This document shows, one piece after another, positions 16,533 through 24,676 of a stretch of DNA of 41,082 nt (within the stretch, counting starts at the first letter, position 1; each line of letters starts with the position of its first letter). The DNA is from Alphaproteobacteria bacterium (GTDB lineage Bacteria; Pseudomonadota; Alphaproteobacteria; Rhizobiales; Xanthobacteraceae): positions 1-41,082 of the forward strand of contig VAZV01000156.1 of the NCBI GenBank assembly GCA_005884765.1. Direction: 5' to 3'. The position numbers and the translations under genes are program-made. The notes beneath the pieces are model-generated. The model saw only the letters and a list, made by a program, of their open reading frames with translations. It was not told the DNA's origin and ran no database searches.

Positions 16533-17636
16533 ATGGACAAGGTTGAGTGCGTCGTTATTGGTGCTGGCGTCATCGGCCTCGCGGTCGCGCGCCGGCTGGC
16601 CCAGGCCGGCCGCGAGGTGGTCGTGCTGGAAGCGGCTGAGGGCATCGGCACCGTCACCTCGTCGCGCAACAGCGAGGTGATCCACGCCGGCATCTACTAT
16701 CCCGCCGGAAGCCTGATGGCGCGGATGTGCGTCAGCGGCAAACAGGCCCTGTACCATTACTGCCGCGAGCACGGCATTCCCCACAAGAACTGCGGCAAGC
16801 TGATCGTGGCAACGACGCCCAACGAGACCGAAAAGCTGCAATCGATCAGGGCGCATGCCGAAGCCAATGGCGTGCTCGACATGCGGACGCTGCCCGGTGA
16901 AGCCGCGCGCGCATTGGAGCCGGCGCTTGACTGCGACGCCGCACTGCTCTCGCCCTCCACCGGGATCATCGACAGCCACGCCTACATGCTGGCGCTGCGC
17001 GGCGATGCCGAAGCTGCGGGCGCAGCGTTTGCCTTTCGCACGCCGCTGGAGCGCGGCAAGGCAGCTTCCGGCAGAATTGAATTGGACGCCGGCGGTGACG
17101 CACCGATCACGCTGGAATGCCGGCTGCTCGTCAATGCGGCCGGATTGGCTGCGCCCGCCGTCGCGCGCAGCATCGACGGCATGCCGCTTGAGTTGATCCC
17201 GCCGGCGTATCTGGCCAAGGGCAACTATTTCAGCTGCAGCGCCAAGGCGCCGTTTTCGCACCTGATCTATCCGGTGCCCGAGCCCGGCGGGCTCGGCGTG
17301 CACCTTACCCTCGACATGGCTGGACAGGCACGGTTCGGTCCCGACGTCGAATGGGTCGATCATATCGATTACGCCGTCGATCCGGCGCGCGGAGAACGGT
17401 TTTATCCCGCCATCCGCCGCTACTGGCCGGCACTGCCCGATGGCGCGCTGATGCCGAGCTATTCGGGAATGCGGCCCAAGATCGTGCCGCCGGCAGTGGC
17501 GCGCCAGGACTTCCTGATCCAGGGACCGCGGGATCACGGCGTCGATGGATTGATCAATCTGTTCGGGATCGAGTCGCCGGGACTGACATCGTCGCTGGCG
17601 ATCGCCGACCATGTCGGCGATCTTGCCGACGCATGA
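16533..17636 (+). CDS. lhgO: FAD-dependent oxidoreductase, L-2-hydroxyglutarate oxidase (LhgO) like
   Basis: A 367-residue DAO-family flavoprotein. The N-terminal FAD site is [20 protein letters not shown] followed by VVVLEA, then the motif [15 protein letters not shown], which is characteristic of the LhgO/L2HGDH group, and [11 protein letters not shown]. The C-terminal half has [10 protein letters not shown] and [15 protein letters not shown], which close the FAD site. LhgO proteins oxidise L-2-hydroxyglutarate to 2-oxoglutarate and pass electrons to the quinone pool. The length is somewhat below the roughly 400 residues of E. coli LhgO. The gene stands alone; an imperfect stem (TGCGCC / GGCGCA) follows the stop at 17654-17678. 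Assignment to this substrate is by family resemblance. Confidence 0.82.
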   Translation: MDKVECVVIGAGVIGLAVARRLAQAGREVVVLEAAEGIGTVTSSRNSEVIHAGIYYPAGSLMARMCVSGKQALYHYCREHGIPHKNCGKLIVATTPNETEKLQSIRAHAEANGVLDMRTLPGEAARALEPALDCDAALLSPSTGIIDSHAYMLALRGDAEAAGAAFAFRTPLERGKAASGRIELDAGGDAPITLECRLLVNAAGLAAPAVARSIDGMPLELIPPAYLAKGNYFSCSAKAPFSHLIYPVPEPGGLGVHLTLDMAGQARFGPDVEWVDHIDYAVDPARGERFYPAIRRYWPALPDGALMPSYSGMRPKIVPPAVARQDFLIQGPRDHGVDGLINLFGIESPGLTSSLAIADHVGDLADA

Positions 17637-17736
17637 AAACGCCCGCTGCAGCATTGCGCCGCAGCAAAAAGGCGCAGCCCGGCACAACGCGTGAGCCGCG
17701 CTCGTGTTATTGGCGGATGATGTTACGCGAGTATCG

Positions 17737-17919
17737 CTAGTGCAAGGTTTCGGCGCTTTGCTTCAGCCGCTCGATCTGGTCCTTAACCATCAATTTCCGG
17801 CGCTTTAACTCAACAATTTGCAGGTCGTCTGTTGAAAGGTGCACGAGAGCTTCATGCAATTCGTTTTCGAGAGTTTTGTGTTTCCGTTCCAATTCAACGA
17901 GATGTGCCTGAATTGCCAT
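17737..17919 (-). CDS. YdcH family (DUF465) small protein
   Basis: A 60-residue, fully helical and charged protein (MAIQAHLVELERKHKTLENE...) with the DUF465 pattern: an N-terminal helix with H-x3-E, a turn (STDDLQIVE), then LKRRKLMVKDQIERL. Proteins of this family are short cytoplasmic helical hairpins of unknown function. It has an unusually strong ribosome site, GAGGAGG six bases before the ATG, suggesting high translation. A second YdcH-type gene lies less than 300 bases away on the other strand, in divergent orientation. Confidence 0.88.
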   Translation of the reverse strand: MAIQAHLVELERKHKTLENELHEALVHLSTDDLQIVELKRRKLMVKDQIERLKQSAETLH

Positions 17920-18205
17920 TCGAAACCTCCTCGGTAGGATTTAACCCTCGGATTCGATCCGGACCCCTAAGTCTACACAACTGGCATGGACTGTCGATGG
18001 GGATTGGAAATCGCGCTCTCATATTTGGCGTCATGTGTAAGGATTCGTGAGTACGGAACCCGGGCTCCCGCGCCCTCGGTTCGCAAGGGTTTCCGCCCAT
18101 CCGAACCGCCGGATTGCCTTGCGGGCGGGGCTCGCAAGGGCGATATTCTCCACAGGGTTTGCACAGGCTTTCGCAACCCATCGCGTTTATCAGCTAACGT
18201 ACATC

Positions 18206-18412
18206 ATGACCGACGAAGATGAGCGCGAACTCCAGGCCGAGCTCGCTCGGCTGCAGCAGGAGCACCGCGACCTCGACGCGGCGATCGACGCTCTGCATCA
18301 ATCGCCCGCGCCCGATTTATTGCGGCTGCAGCGCCTGAAAAAACGCAAGCTGCAACTGCGCGACCGCATCGCCTTCATCGAAGACCAGATCACGCCCGAC
18401 ATCATCGCGTGA
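18206..18412 (+). CDS. YdcH family (DUF465) small protein, second copy
   Basis: A 68-residue charged helical hairpin starting MTDEDERELQAELARLQQEH. The C-terminal helix (LLRLQRLKKRKLQLRDRIAF) carries the L-K-K-x-K-L-x-L-x-D-x-I pattern of DUF465, as in the gene at 17737. The two copies differ in the N-terminal helix, so they are diverged paralogues rather than a recent duplication. A longer open frame reaches back to 18047 but its added residues are low-complexity and not family-like; ATG at 18206 is chosen. Role unknown. Confidence 0.85.
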   Translation: MTDEDERELQAELARLQQEHRDLDAAIDALHQSPAPDLLRLQRLKKRKLQLRDRIAFIEDQITPDIIA

Positions 18413-18503
18413 ACGCCAAATACGCCGCTATCATCTGACTGGCGCCGCGCGGGTACGGTCTTGCGCGCCTTGCGCGCCCATCAAGTCAGTCGCGTTACTC
18501 TTT

Positions 18504-18567
18504 GTCCCTTGACTTGGGTGTCCCTTGACTTGGGTGTCCCTTGACTTGGGTGTCCCTTGACTTGGGT
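18504..18567. repeat. tandem repeat, 4 exact copies of a 16-bp unit
   Basis: GTCCCTTGACTTGGGT is repeated four times without a mismatch (18504-18519, 18520-18535, 18536-18551, 18552-18567). Each unit contains TTGACT, close to a sigma-70 -35 hexamer, so the array offers four such hexamers at 16-bp steps, 53 bases ahead of the next gene's ATG. No clear -10 box is seen. There are no spacers, so it is not a CRISPR array. Confidence 0.95.
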
Positions 18568-18620
18568 AGAACAAAAAGAGAACATGCTTCTCCGCCCATT
18601 TTCGAGTCCGGAGCCTTGCC

Positions 18621-18857
18621 ATGAGCCTTGTTAGGAGCCCCGCCGGGAGCGTTGCCCTTGCCACGTCCTCCACTTTCGACAATAGCCGCTACGAACAGGC
18701 CTGCGACCAGGCGATCGCGATGTGCGATGGCAACCTGCGCAGCACCATCAAGGCGCTCATCATGGCGAACGAATATCTGGAAGTGGAATTGCAGGAATTG
18801 CAGGCGGCGGTCGCTGCCGGCTGCGCGCCCTCTCAAGCGAGAGGCGACGCCGCATGA
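18621..18857 (+). CDS. small conserved-looking protein of unknown function
   Basis: A 78-residue protein, MSLVRSPAGSVALATSS..., with an amphipathic helical centre and end (NLRSTIKALIMANEYLEVELQEL). No known domain is recognised. GGAG at 18610-18613 gives a proper ribosome site 7 bases before the ATG. The four-copy 16-bp repeat lies just upstream, and the next small gene begins 66 bases after the stop, so the two are probably co-transcribed. The middle part (RYEQACDQAIAMCDGNL) has two cysteines and looks conserved in style, but I cannot name a family. Confidence 0.7.
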   Translation: MSLVRSPAGSVALATSSTFDNSRYEQACDQAIAMCDGNLRSTIKALIMANEYLEVELQELQAAVAAGCAPSQARGDAA

Positions 18858-18875
18858 TTGATCACCGGGAGAAGT

Positions 18876-18921
18876 CCAATCTGGAGCAGACCCAATCTGG
18901 AGCAAACCCATCTGGAGCAAA
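18876..18921. repeat. three tandem copies of a 15-16 bp ribosome-site unit
   Basis: The unit (C)CCAATCTGGAGCAAA occurs three times: 18876-18890, 18891-18906 and 18907-18921, with small changes. Each copy contains GGAG; the last one (18914-18917) lies 6 bases before the ATG at 18924 and is the working Shine-Dalgarno position. The array is noncoding, between the stops and starts of two small genes. Confidence 0.85.
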
Positions 18922-18923
18922 CC

Positions 18924-19175
18924 ATGGCCGATGTCACCTATTACGTCGCGCTACCGTTCCTTGAGGACGACACCGGCGCGCCTATCGCCGGCGCGGCGGA
19001 GGAATGCCAGAGTTCGTCCGCCGCGCTCCGGCGCGCCGAAATCATGTCGAGGTCGTCAGGCAACATCGGTGCGGTCGCCTTCAGCCGCACCGGCGATCCC
19101 ATGATGGGTGAATTCAATGACGCCCGGCTGCTGCAGAAGTTCGGCAATGTGCCGGACGATCTCGGCGGGCTGTGA
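18924..19175 (+). CDS. small protein of unknown function
   Basis: An 83-residue protein starting MADVTYYVALPFLEDDTG. It looks like a soluble alpha/beta fold: a beta-like start, an Ala-rich helix (SSSAALRRAEIMS), a second strand (IGAVAFSRTGDP) and a C-terminal helix (FNDARLLQKFGN). I do not recognise a family. A longer frame from a TTG at 18858 would translate the repeat array and is rejected because the ATG at 18924 has a well-placed GGAG. Probably in one transcript with the preceding 78-residue gene. Confidence 0.72.
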   Translation: MADVTYYVALPFLEDDTGAPIAGAAEECQSSSAALRRAEIMSRSSGNIGAVAFSRTGDPMMGEFNDARLLQKFGNVPDDLGGL

Positions 19176-19196
19176 CGGTCGTCCTTGCGAGCAACG

Positions 19197-19880
19197 CTAT
19201 GCCTCATGCCGCCGCTGCGCCTTGCGCACATACATGGCGCTGTCGGCTTCTTCCAGCGCTCTACCCGCTTCCGCGTGCGGCCCGAGGATCGCGACGCCTG
19301 CGGAGGCGCCTGCAGTGATCGTGCTGCCGCGAAACTCGAATGCAAGCTGGTCGATCGCTTGCTCCAGCGATGCCGCCTTGGCTTTGGCATCGGTTTCGCT
19401 GAGGTTCCACAACAACAGCGCGAACTCATCGCCGCCGAGCCGGCCAATCACATCGGACGAGCGCACCTGGCTTGACAGCACTGCTGTGATCGCCTTCAGG
19501 ACCTGATCGCCGGCGGCATGACCATAGGCGTCATTGATCGGCTTCAAACGGTCAACGTCGAGCACGATCAGCGCCCCGCTGGCATGATAACGTTTGATAT
19601 AGGCGATCGCGCGACGGAGCTCGCGCTCGAAGCCGCGGCGGTTGAGAATATCCAGCAGAAAATCGGTATCGGCGGACGCCTGCAACGCCTCGATCCGCCG
19701 CTCGGCCTCGGCCAATTGGATCTTGAGCCTGCGAATGGTCTGTTTGGCACCGTCAGCAGGAACCTGCGGCCGGTGTGCCGGCGCACTCCGGGCAGGCCCG
19801 AGCTTGCGCGGAGCCACGCCGTTCTTGCGGCGCTTTGCGGTCCTGGATGCCGTCGCCTTGGCTTTCTTCTTGCTAGGCAT
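19197..19880 (-). CDS. soluble diguanylate cyclase (GGDEF domain)
   Basis: A 227-residue cytoplasmic protein. The first 50 residues are Lys/Arg/Ala/Pro-rich and look disordered (MPSKKKAKATASRTAKRRK); residues 47-70 form a coiled-coil helix (IRRLKIQLAEAERRIEAL), and the rest is a GGDEF domain. The active-site motif is a canonical RLGGDEFAL, and the product-inhibition site RxxD (RSSD) stands five residues before it, so an active, feedback-inhibited cyclic-di-GMP synthase is expected. Metal-binding Asp is in LDVDRLKPINDAYGH. No sensor domain is attached; the short coiled coil may drive dimerisation. It is divergent from purE. Confidence 0.9.
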   Translation of the reverse strand: MPSKKKAKATASRTAKRRKNGVAPRKLGPARSAPAHRPQVPADGAKQTIRRLKIQLAEAERRIEALQASADTDFLLDILNRRGFERELRRAIAYIKRYHASGALIVLDVDRLKPINDAYGHAAGDQVLKAITAVLSSQVRSSDVIGRLGGDEFALLLWNLSETDAKAKAASLEQAIDQLAFEFRGSTITAGASAGVAILGPHAEAGRALEEADSAMYVRKAQRRHEA

Positions 19881-19959
19881 AGTGGTGAAGACTTGCTTAA
19901 GAGGGGCTTGCCGCGATTCACTAAGACAGGATAGTCCATTGCGGTCTCCTTGCCATGCC

Positions 19960-19987
19960 TTGCTGAAGTCGGGCCCGAACCTATAAT
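19960..19987 (+). promoter_or_regulatory. probable sigma-70 promoter of purEK
   Basis: TTGCTG (19960-19965) and TATAAT (19982-19987) are separated by 16 bases and stand 40 bases ahead of the purE ATG. The -10 box is a perfect match; the -35 box matches four of six. Confidence 0.55.
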
Positions 19988-20026
19988 CCGGCCTATGTTT
20001 TTGGATTCCTGAGAAGAATTGACCGC

Positions 20027-20515
20027 ATGACCGCGCCCGTAGCCATCATCATGGGAAGCCAATCGGACTGGGAGACCATGCGCCATGCCGCGGAAACGCT
20101 GGCCGTGCTCGGCGTTGACTGCGAGAAGCGGATCGTCTCCGCGCACCGCACGCCGGAGCGGCTGTTCGCCTTCGCCAAGGGCGCCAAGGCCGGTGGCTTC
20201 AAAGTGATCATTGCCGGCGCCGGTGGGGCGGCGCACCTACCCGGCATGACCGCGTCGCTGACCGAGCTGCCGGTGTTCGGCGTGCCGATCGAATCGAAGG
20301 CGCTGTCGGGCGTCGATTCGCTTCTCTCCATCGTGCAGATGCCGGCCGGCGTGCCGGTCGGGACATTGGCCATCGGCAAGGCGGGGGCGATCAATGCGGC
20401 GCTGCTGGCGGCGAGCGTGCTCGCGCTCAACGATCCGGCACTGTCGGATCGGATCATGGCCTGGCGCAAGCAGCAGACCGAGGCGGTCAAAGAACGCCCG
20501 GAGGGATCGGCGTGA
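20027..20515 (+). CDS. purE: N5-carboxyaminoimidazole ribonucleotide mutase
   Basis: Converts N5-CAIR to CAIR in purine biosynthesis, acting on the product of PurK. The 162 residues contain the class I signature: [10 protein letters not shown] near the N-terminus, SAHRTPERL (with the catalytic His), and the glycine-rich [34 protein letters not shown] and [17 protein letters not shown] are also typical. Its TGA stop overlaps the GTG start of purK (GTGA, 20512-20515), the usual coupled pair. Confidence 0.97.
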   Translation: MTAPVAIIMGSQSDWETMRHAAETLAVLGVDCEKRIVSAHRTPERLFAFAKGAKAGGFKVIIAGAGGAAHLPGMTASLTELPVFGVPIESKALSGVDSLLSIVQMPAGVPVGTLAIGKAGAINAALLAASVLALNDPALSDRIMAWRKQQTEAVKERPEGSA

Positions 20516-21639
20516 CAGCCATCGATGCCTTAATCGTCAACCGTCAGGTGAAACTGAAACCTGGCGACACCATCGGAATCCTCGGCGGCGGCCAACTGGG
20601 CCGGATGCTGGCGATGGCGGCGGCACGCCTCGGGCTGCGCTGCCAAGTGTTCTCGCCGGATCCGGATTCACCGGCCTTTGACGTGGTGCTGAACGCGGCC
20701 TGCGCGGAATACGCCGATGTCGAGGCGCTGGAACTGTTCGCCAATGACGTCGACGTCATCACCTACGAATTCGAGAATGTGCCGGCAGCGGCCGCGTTGA
20801 TCCTGGCGGCGCGGCGTCCGGTGCTGCCCAACCGGAAAATCCTGGAGACCACGCAGGACAGGCTGGCGGAAAAGGATTTCGTCAAGCGGCTCGGCATTGG
20901 CACCGCCGACTATGCCGACGTCTCCTCGCCCGCGACATTGCGTGCGGCGATCTCACGCATCGGCCTGCCCGCGGTGATCAAGACCCGCCGCTTCGGCTAT
21001 GACGGCAAGGGCCAGGCCATGATCCGCGAGGGCGACAATACCGATCACATTTGGGAGGAGCTCGGCACCAAATCGGCGATCCTGGAGGCCTTCATCCCGT
21101 TTGAGCGCGAGATTTCGGTGATCGCTGCGCGCTCTGCATCAGGCGAGGTCGAGTGTTTCGACGTCACTGAAAACGAGCACCGCGACCACATCCTAAAGAT
21201 CTCGCGGGCGCCGGCCGCGATATCAGATGCGCTGGCGGCACAGGCGCGTGACGTGGCCGGCAAGATCGCGACCGCGCTCGACTATGTCGGCGTGCTCGCG
21301 GTGGAAATGTTCGTGCTGGTGGACGACACCGGCCCCAAAATCCTGGTCAACGAGATTGCACCGCGGGTGCACAATTCCGGGCACTGGACGCTGGATGGCG
21401 CATCGATCTCGCAATTCGAGCAACACATTCGCGCGATCGCCGGCTGGCCGCTCGGCAAGCCGGTGCGCCACGGACCCGTGACCATGACCAACTTGATCGG
21501 GGACGAAATCCTCGAATACGAACAATGGCTCACGGTGCCCGGAGCGACCGTTCACTTGTACGGCAAGGGGCCGCCGCGCCCGGGCCGGAAGATGGGGCAT
21601 GTGACGCTAGTCGAAGGCAAACGAGCGAAAACGAGCTGA
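20512..21639 (+). CDS. purK: N5-carboxyaminoimidazole ribonucleotide synthase
   Basis: ATP-grasp enzyme making N5-CAIR from AIR, bicarbonate and ATP. It has 375 residues, the usual length. Seen are the N-terminal [20 protein letters not shown], the ITYEFENVP block, ATP-grasp segments [12 protein letters not shown] and [14 protein letters not shown], and the metal-binding [16 protein letters not shown]. The GTG start overlaps the purE stop. The N-terminus has about 18 residues before the Rossmann-like strand, slightly longer than E. coli PurK. rpsU follows after 175 bases. Confidence 0.97.
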   Translation: MTAIDALIVNRQVKLKPGDTIGILGGGQLGRMLAMAAARLGLRCQVFSPDPDSPAFDVVLNAACAEYADVEALELFANDVDVITYEFENVPAAAALILAARRPVLPNRKILETTQDRLAEKDFVKRLGIGTADYADVSSPATLRAAISRIGLPAVIKTRRFGYDGKGQAMIREGDNTDHIWEELGTKSAILEAFIPFEREISVIAARSASGEVECFDVTENEHRDHILKISRAPAAISDALAAQARDVAGKIATALDYVGVLAVEMFVLVDDTGPKILVNEIAPRVHNSGHWTLDGASISQFEQHIRAIAGWPLGKPVRHGPVTMTNLIGDEILEYEQWLTVPGATVHLYGKGPPRPGRKMGHVTLVEGKRAKTS

Positions 21640-21814
21640 TCGGCTGCGAAAGGTCGATTTTACGGGCGCCAAAGCACATAATCGGTGCGTCCGCCGGTGG
21701 ACAATTCCGCTTTTGTCTGATACATCCGCGCGCTCAAGTTAAGGGCCCGGCCTTTTTGCCAAGCCCGTTAGCTTTACCAGATTTCCACTCCGATCCACTG
21801 AAAGAGGATGCCGC

Positions 21815-22120
21815 GTGCAGGTTCTCGTTCGCGATAACAACGTCGATCAAGCCCTCAAGGCGCTGAAGAAGAAGATGCAGCGCGAGGGTATCTTCCGCGA
21901 GATGAAGCTCCGCGGCCACTACGAAAAGCCCTCCGAGAAGAAGGCGCGCGAAAAGGCTGAAGCCGTGCGCCGCGCGCGCAAGCTCGCGCGCAAGAAACTG
22001 CAGCGCGAAGGCCTGCTGCCGATGAAGCCCAAGCCGGTGTTCGGCGCAGGTCCCGGCGCCGAGCGCAGCGGTTCCGGCGGCCGTGGCGGTCCCGGCGCTG
22101 GTCCGCGCGGCATGCGCTGA
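21815..22120 (+). CDS. rpsU: 30S ribosomal protein S21, with Gly/Arg-rich tail
   Basis: Small-subunit ribosomal protein that lies near the 3' end of 16S rRNA and helps start translation. Residues 1-70 match S21 ([20 protein letters not shown], then [19 protein letters not shown]). The protein is 101 residues against about 70 in E. coli; the extra C-terminus (from about residue 72) is Gly/Pro/Arg-rich with RGG-like steps ([16 protein letters not shown]), likely disordered and RNA-binding. GTG start at 21815 with AAAGAGGA upstream. Followed by a strong terminator. Confidence 0.95.
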   Translation: MQVLVRDNNVDQALKALKKKMQREGIFREMKLRGHYEKPSEKKAREKAEAVRRARKLARKKLQREGLLPMKPKPVFGAGPGAERSGSGGRGGPGAGPRGMR

Positions 22121-22160
22121 CGGAGTTTTTCCGGGATCCGATCCAGGATTCGAAATCGAA

Positions 22161-22190
22161 AACGCGGGCTTTTGGCCCGCGTTTTTTGTT
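22161..22190 (+). terminator. rho-independent terminator after rpsU
   Basis: A stem of AACGCGGGC (22161-22169) and GCCCGCGTT (22175-22183 region) around a short T-rich loop is followed by a run of six T. It stands 40 bases after the rpsU stop and also lies at the 3' end of the convergent gene. Confidence 0.9.
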
Positions 22191-22216
22191 TTGATCAGAG
22201 CCGAACCGATTCTGAA

Positions 22217-23116
22217 CTATTTCGCCGAGCTGTTCGGCAGGACGGCGTGAAACATCGATTTCGCCGCCGACAGCACTTCTTCGGCAACATTCTTATGCGC
22301 GTGCGTCGCAGGATCGGTCGCGTCGGCATGCAGATCGAGCGGCGGCCGGGTGGGCGGCGGGATCTCGGCCGGCGGCGTCGGTCGGCTCGGGTCGATCCGG
22401 ATATTGGCGGGGTAAGGCGGATCGTCGGCCGTCGGCGTCGAGACCATGATTGGCGGCGGCAACGGCTGGACCGGCGGCGCGGACGCCGTGCGCGGCGTTT
22501 CGGCAGTGCGCGGTGTGTCCGGGGCACGGGCAGCCTCCTGCACATGCGACGAACCCTCGGTCGTGCCGCGCAGACGCTCGATCGCCGCACGGGCAAGATC
22601 ATTGGCATCGCGCCGCTCGTCGGAGGCGGCGGCCGGCTCTGTCGGTGGGACCGTTACCGGCGCGGCGACGACGGGCGCGGCGACCTGCGGCGGTGTGGCC
22701 TTGGCAACCGCCTTCTCACGCGGCGCCGCCGGCTTGCGGCGCGGTTCGACCATGGGAATGCTCGCGGTCTCCGCGGGCTTGTCGGTGGATTTTTCGGCTT
22801 GCGGTTTTTCGGCTTGGGGTTTCTCGATAGCCGCCGCGGGTCCCTCGGACACCGTCTTCTCGATCATCGCCCGCTCAGAGATACCTTTGGCCTTGACGCC
22901 CGGCTGGGGGATGCTGGCGGACTCGGATGAGGTCTCGGCCGGCTTCGGCTCGCCGCCGGATTCGGCCTTCTTCGGATCGGCTGAAGATACTGCTGCGGCC
23001 ACCGGTGCGTCAGCGGGCTTTGCCGTGATGTAGTGGTTAACGATGTAGGCGCCGATGATGGTCGCAGCCACCGACGGCAAGATGTCCATCGCGAATTTCT
23101 TTAGGTAATTCAGCAT
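22217..23116 (-). CDS. membrane-anchored Pro/Ala-rich protein of unknown function
   Basis: A 299-residue protein with a short cytoplasmic start (MLNYLKKFAMDIL), one membrane segment (about residues 14-31, PSVAATIIGAYIVNHYI), then a long low-complexity region rich in P, A, E, K and T, with repeats such as EKPQAEKPQAEKSTDKPAE and AAPVVAAPVTVPP. The last 35 residues (DPATHAHKNVAEEVLSAAKS...) look like a folded helix. Such proteins often span the periplasm, but no family can be named. It is the last gene of a run of minus-strand genes; the terminator of rpsU lies just beyond its stop. Confidence 0.78.
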   Translation of the reverse strand: MLNYLKKFAMDILPSVAATIIGAYIVNHYITAKPADAPVAAAVSSADPKKAESGGEPKPAETSSESASIPQPGVKAKGISERAMIEKTVSEGPAAAIEKPQAEKPQAEKSTDKPAETASIPMVEPRRKPAAPREKAVAKATPPQVAAPVVAAPVTVPPTEPAAASDERRDANDLARAAIERLRGTTEGSSHVQEAARAPDTPRTAETPRTASAPPVQPLPPPIMVSTPTADDPPYPANIRIDPSRPTPPAEIPPPTRPPLDLHADATDPATHAHKNVAEEVLSAAKSMFHAVLPNSSAK

Positions 23117-23211
23117 AACCTACCACTCCCCGGCGCGATTTGATGGGGGAACTTTGAGGCGCATTGAGGGATCAACTGCGACGGATCGGTGGCAAATCGG
23201 TAAACGGCCAT

Positions 23212-23496
23212 TCACGGTTTCAATTCGACTTCCAGGAACACGATCTCGGCCGCCGTTTCGTTGAGCACATCATGTTCGACGCCTGCCTTGCGGAAGTAGG
23301 ATTTGCCGACCCCAAGCTGGGCCTTGGAGCGGTCCCCGCTTGGCGCCACGATGGTCATTTCGCCCGAGGTCACCGGAACGATCACGTAGTCCATCTCGTG
23401 AATGTGATGGCCGGTGGCGCTGCCGGGCGAAAGCCGCCATTCGGTGACGCGGACTTCGGGCGTGTCGACCTGAACCTCGGATTTGGCGCTCAACAT
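23212..23496 (-). CDS. small cupin-domain protein
   Basis: A 94-residue single-domain cupin starting MLSAKSEVQVDTPEVRVTEW. The metal-site motif is partly seen: TGHHIHEMDYVIVPVTSGEM gives the two His and the Glu-like position of motif 1, and GVEHDVLNE gives the His of motif 2. Small cupins of this type bind metal and are often enzymes or sensors; substrate unknown. The ATG at 23496 has an excellent GGGAGG site; the 7-residue longer frame is rejected. It follows the antiporter gene by 17 bases, so the two are probably co-transcribed. Confidence 0.85.
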   Translation of the reverse strand: MLSAKSEVQVDTPEVRVTEWRLSPGSATGHHIHEMDYVIVPVTSGEMTIVAPSGDRSKAQLGVGKSYFRKAGVEHDVLNETAAEIVFLEVELKP

Positions 23497-23513
23497 TGTC
23501 CCTCCCGTCCAGC

Positions 23514-24611
23514 TCACGGCACGAATTGCATGAAGACGAAGACGGCGAATACCACCATGTGCACCAGCCCGAACAGGATGTTGGTGCGGCCGGTGCCGAA
23601 GGTGAGCATGCTCAGCATGAAGGTCAACAGCAACAGCACCATTTCCTGTGCATTGAGCCCGAGCACCAACTGCTTGTCGAGCGCATAGGCGGCCGCGGCG
23701 ACGGCCGGGATAGTCAGGCCGATGGTCGCAAGCGAGGAGCCAAGCGCCAGATTGACGCTTTTCTGCAAGTCATTGCCGCGCGCGGCGGTGATCGCGGCGA
23801 CGCTCTCCGGCAGCAGGATCAACAGCGCGACCAGTACGCCGGCAAACGAAGGCGGCGCGCCGAACAACGCCGTGCCGGCATCGACCACGAGCGAGAATTT
23901 CTTGGCGAGCAGCACCACCGCCAGCAGCGAGATCAGCAGCAATGCAATGCTCAGCGTCAGCATGCGGTTGGAGACATGCGCCCCATCATCGGCAATGCCG
24001 GCGGCTTCGCGGACGAAATAGTCGCGGTGCCGGATGGTCTGGGTGTAGAGGAACACGCCGTAGAGCAGCATGGTGACGATGCTGACGAAACCGAGCTGCG
24101 CCGCCGAGTAGATCGGCCCCGGCGCGGTCAGCGTGTAGTTGGGCATTACCAACGTGATGGTCGCCAGCATGAATAACATGCTCAAATAAAGGTTGGCGCC
24201 GGAGACCTGGAAATCCTGCTCGCGATAGCGAAGTCCGCCAATGAAGATGCAAATGCCGGCAATGCCATTGCAGACGATCATGACCACCGCGAACACGGTG
24301 TCGCGCGCCAGCGTCGGGACTTCCTTCTCGCCGAGCATGATGGTCGCGATCAGCGCGACTTCGATGATGGTGACCGCGAGGGTCAGCAGGAGCGTGCCGT
24401 AGGGTTCGCCGATCCGTTGCGCGATCACCTCGGCATGATGGACCGCGGCGAACACCGTGCCGAACAGGATCGCCAGCAGCACCAAGGCGAACAGCCAGCC
24501 GGCCACCGACGGCATGAAAGTATAGCCAAGCGCGGTGGCGCCAGCGAACAACAAGACCGACAGCGCGGGGAACATCCACGCCGACGTCGGCATCGGGCCG
24601 GGCGCGCTCAT
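23514..24611 (-). CDS. chaA: Ca2+/H+ antiporter, ChaA-like (CaCA superfamily)
   Basis: Inner-membrane cation/proton exchanger of about 365 residues with roughly eleven membrane spans. The two inverted alpha repeats are visible: EVALIATIMLG in the first half and LPESVAAITAARGNDLQKS with NLALGSSLATIGLT in the second. The acidic residues in these repeats bind the cation. The ATG at 24611 (MSAPGPMPTS) has AAGGA upstream and is chosen over a TTG at 24620. A small cupin gene follows after 17 bases. Preference for Ca2+, Na+ or K+ cannot be read from the sequence. Confidence 0.88.
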   Translation of the reverse strand: MSAPGPMPTSAWMFPALSVLLFAGATALGYTFMPSVAGWLFALVLLAILFGTVFAAVHHAEVIAQRIGEPYGTLLLTLAVTIIEVALIATIMLGEKEVPTLARDTVFAVVMIVCNGIAGICIFIGGLRYREQDFQVSGANLYLSMLFMLATITLVMPNYTLTAPGPIYSAAQLGFVSIVTMLLYGVFLYTQTIRHRDYFVREAAGIADDGAHVSNRMLTLSIALLLISLLAVVLLAKKFSLVVDAGTALFGAPPSFAGVLVALLILLPESVAAITAARGNDLQKSVNLALGSSLATIGLTIPAVAAAAYALDKQLVLGLNAQEMVLLLLTFMLSMLTFGTGRTNILFGLVHMVVFAVFVFMQFVP

Positions 24612-24676
24612 GCGGTTCAATCCTTAAACATCCACTGGAATGGACTATGCGTCAGACTGCAGCGCGTGTCAGCCTT

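Noticed and set aside
18056..18082. Second EcfG promoter (GGAAC near 18056)
   Set aside because: The sequence at the right distance is CGGT rather than CGTT, and no gene start follows at a fitting distance.
18504..18567. Possible CRISPR array
   Set aside because: The four 16-bp units are directly adjoining with no spacers, and no cas genes are present.
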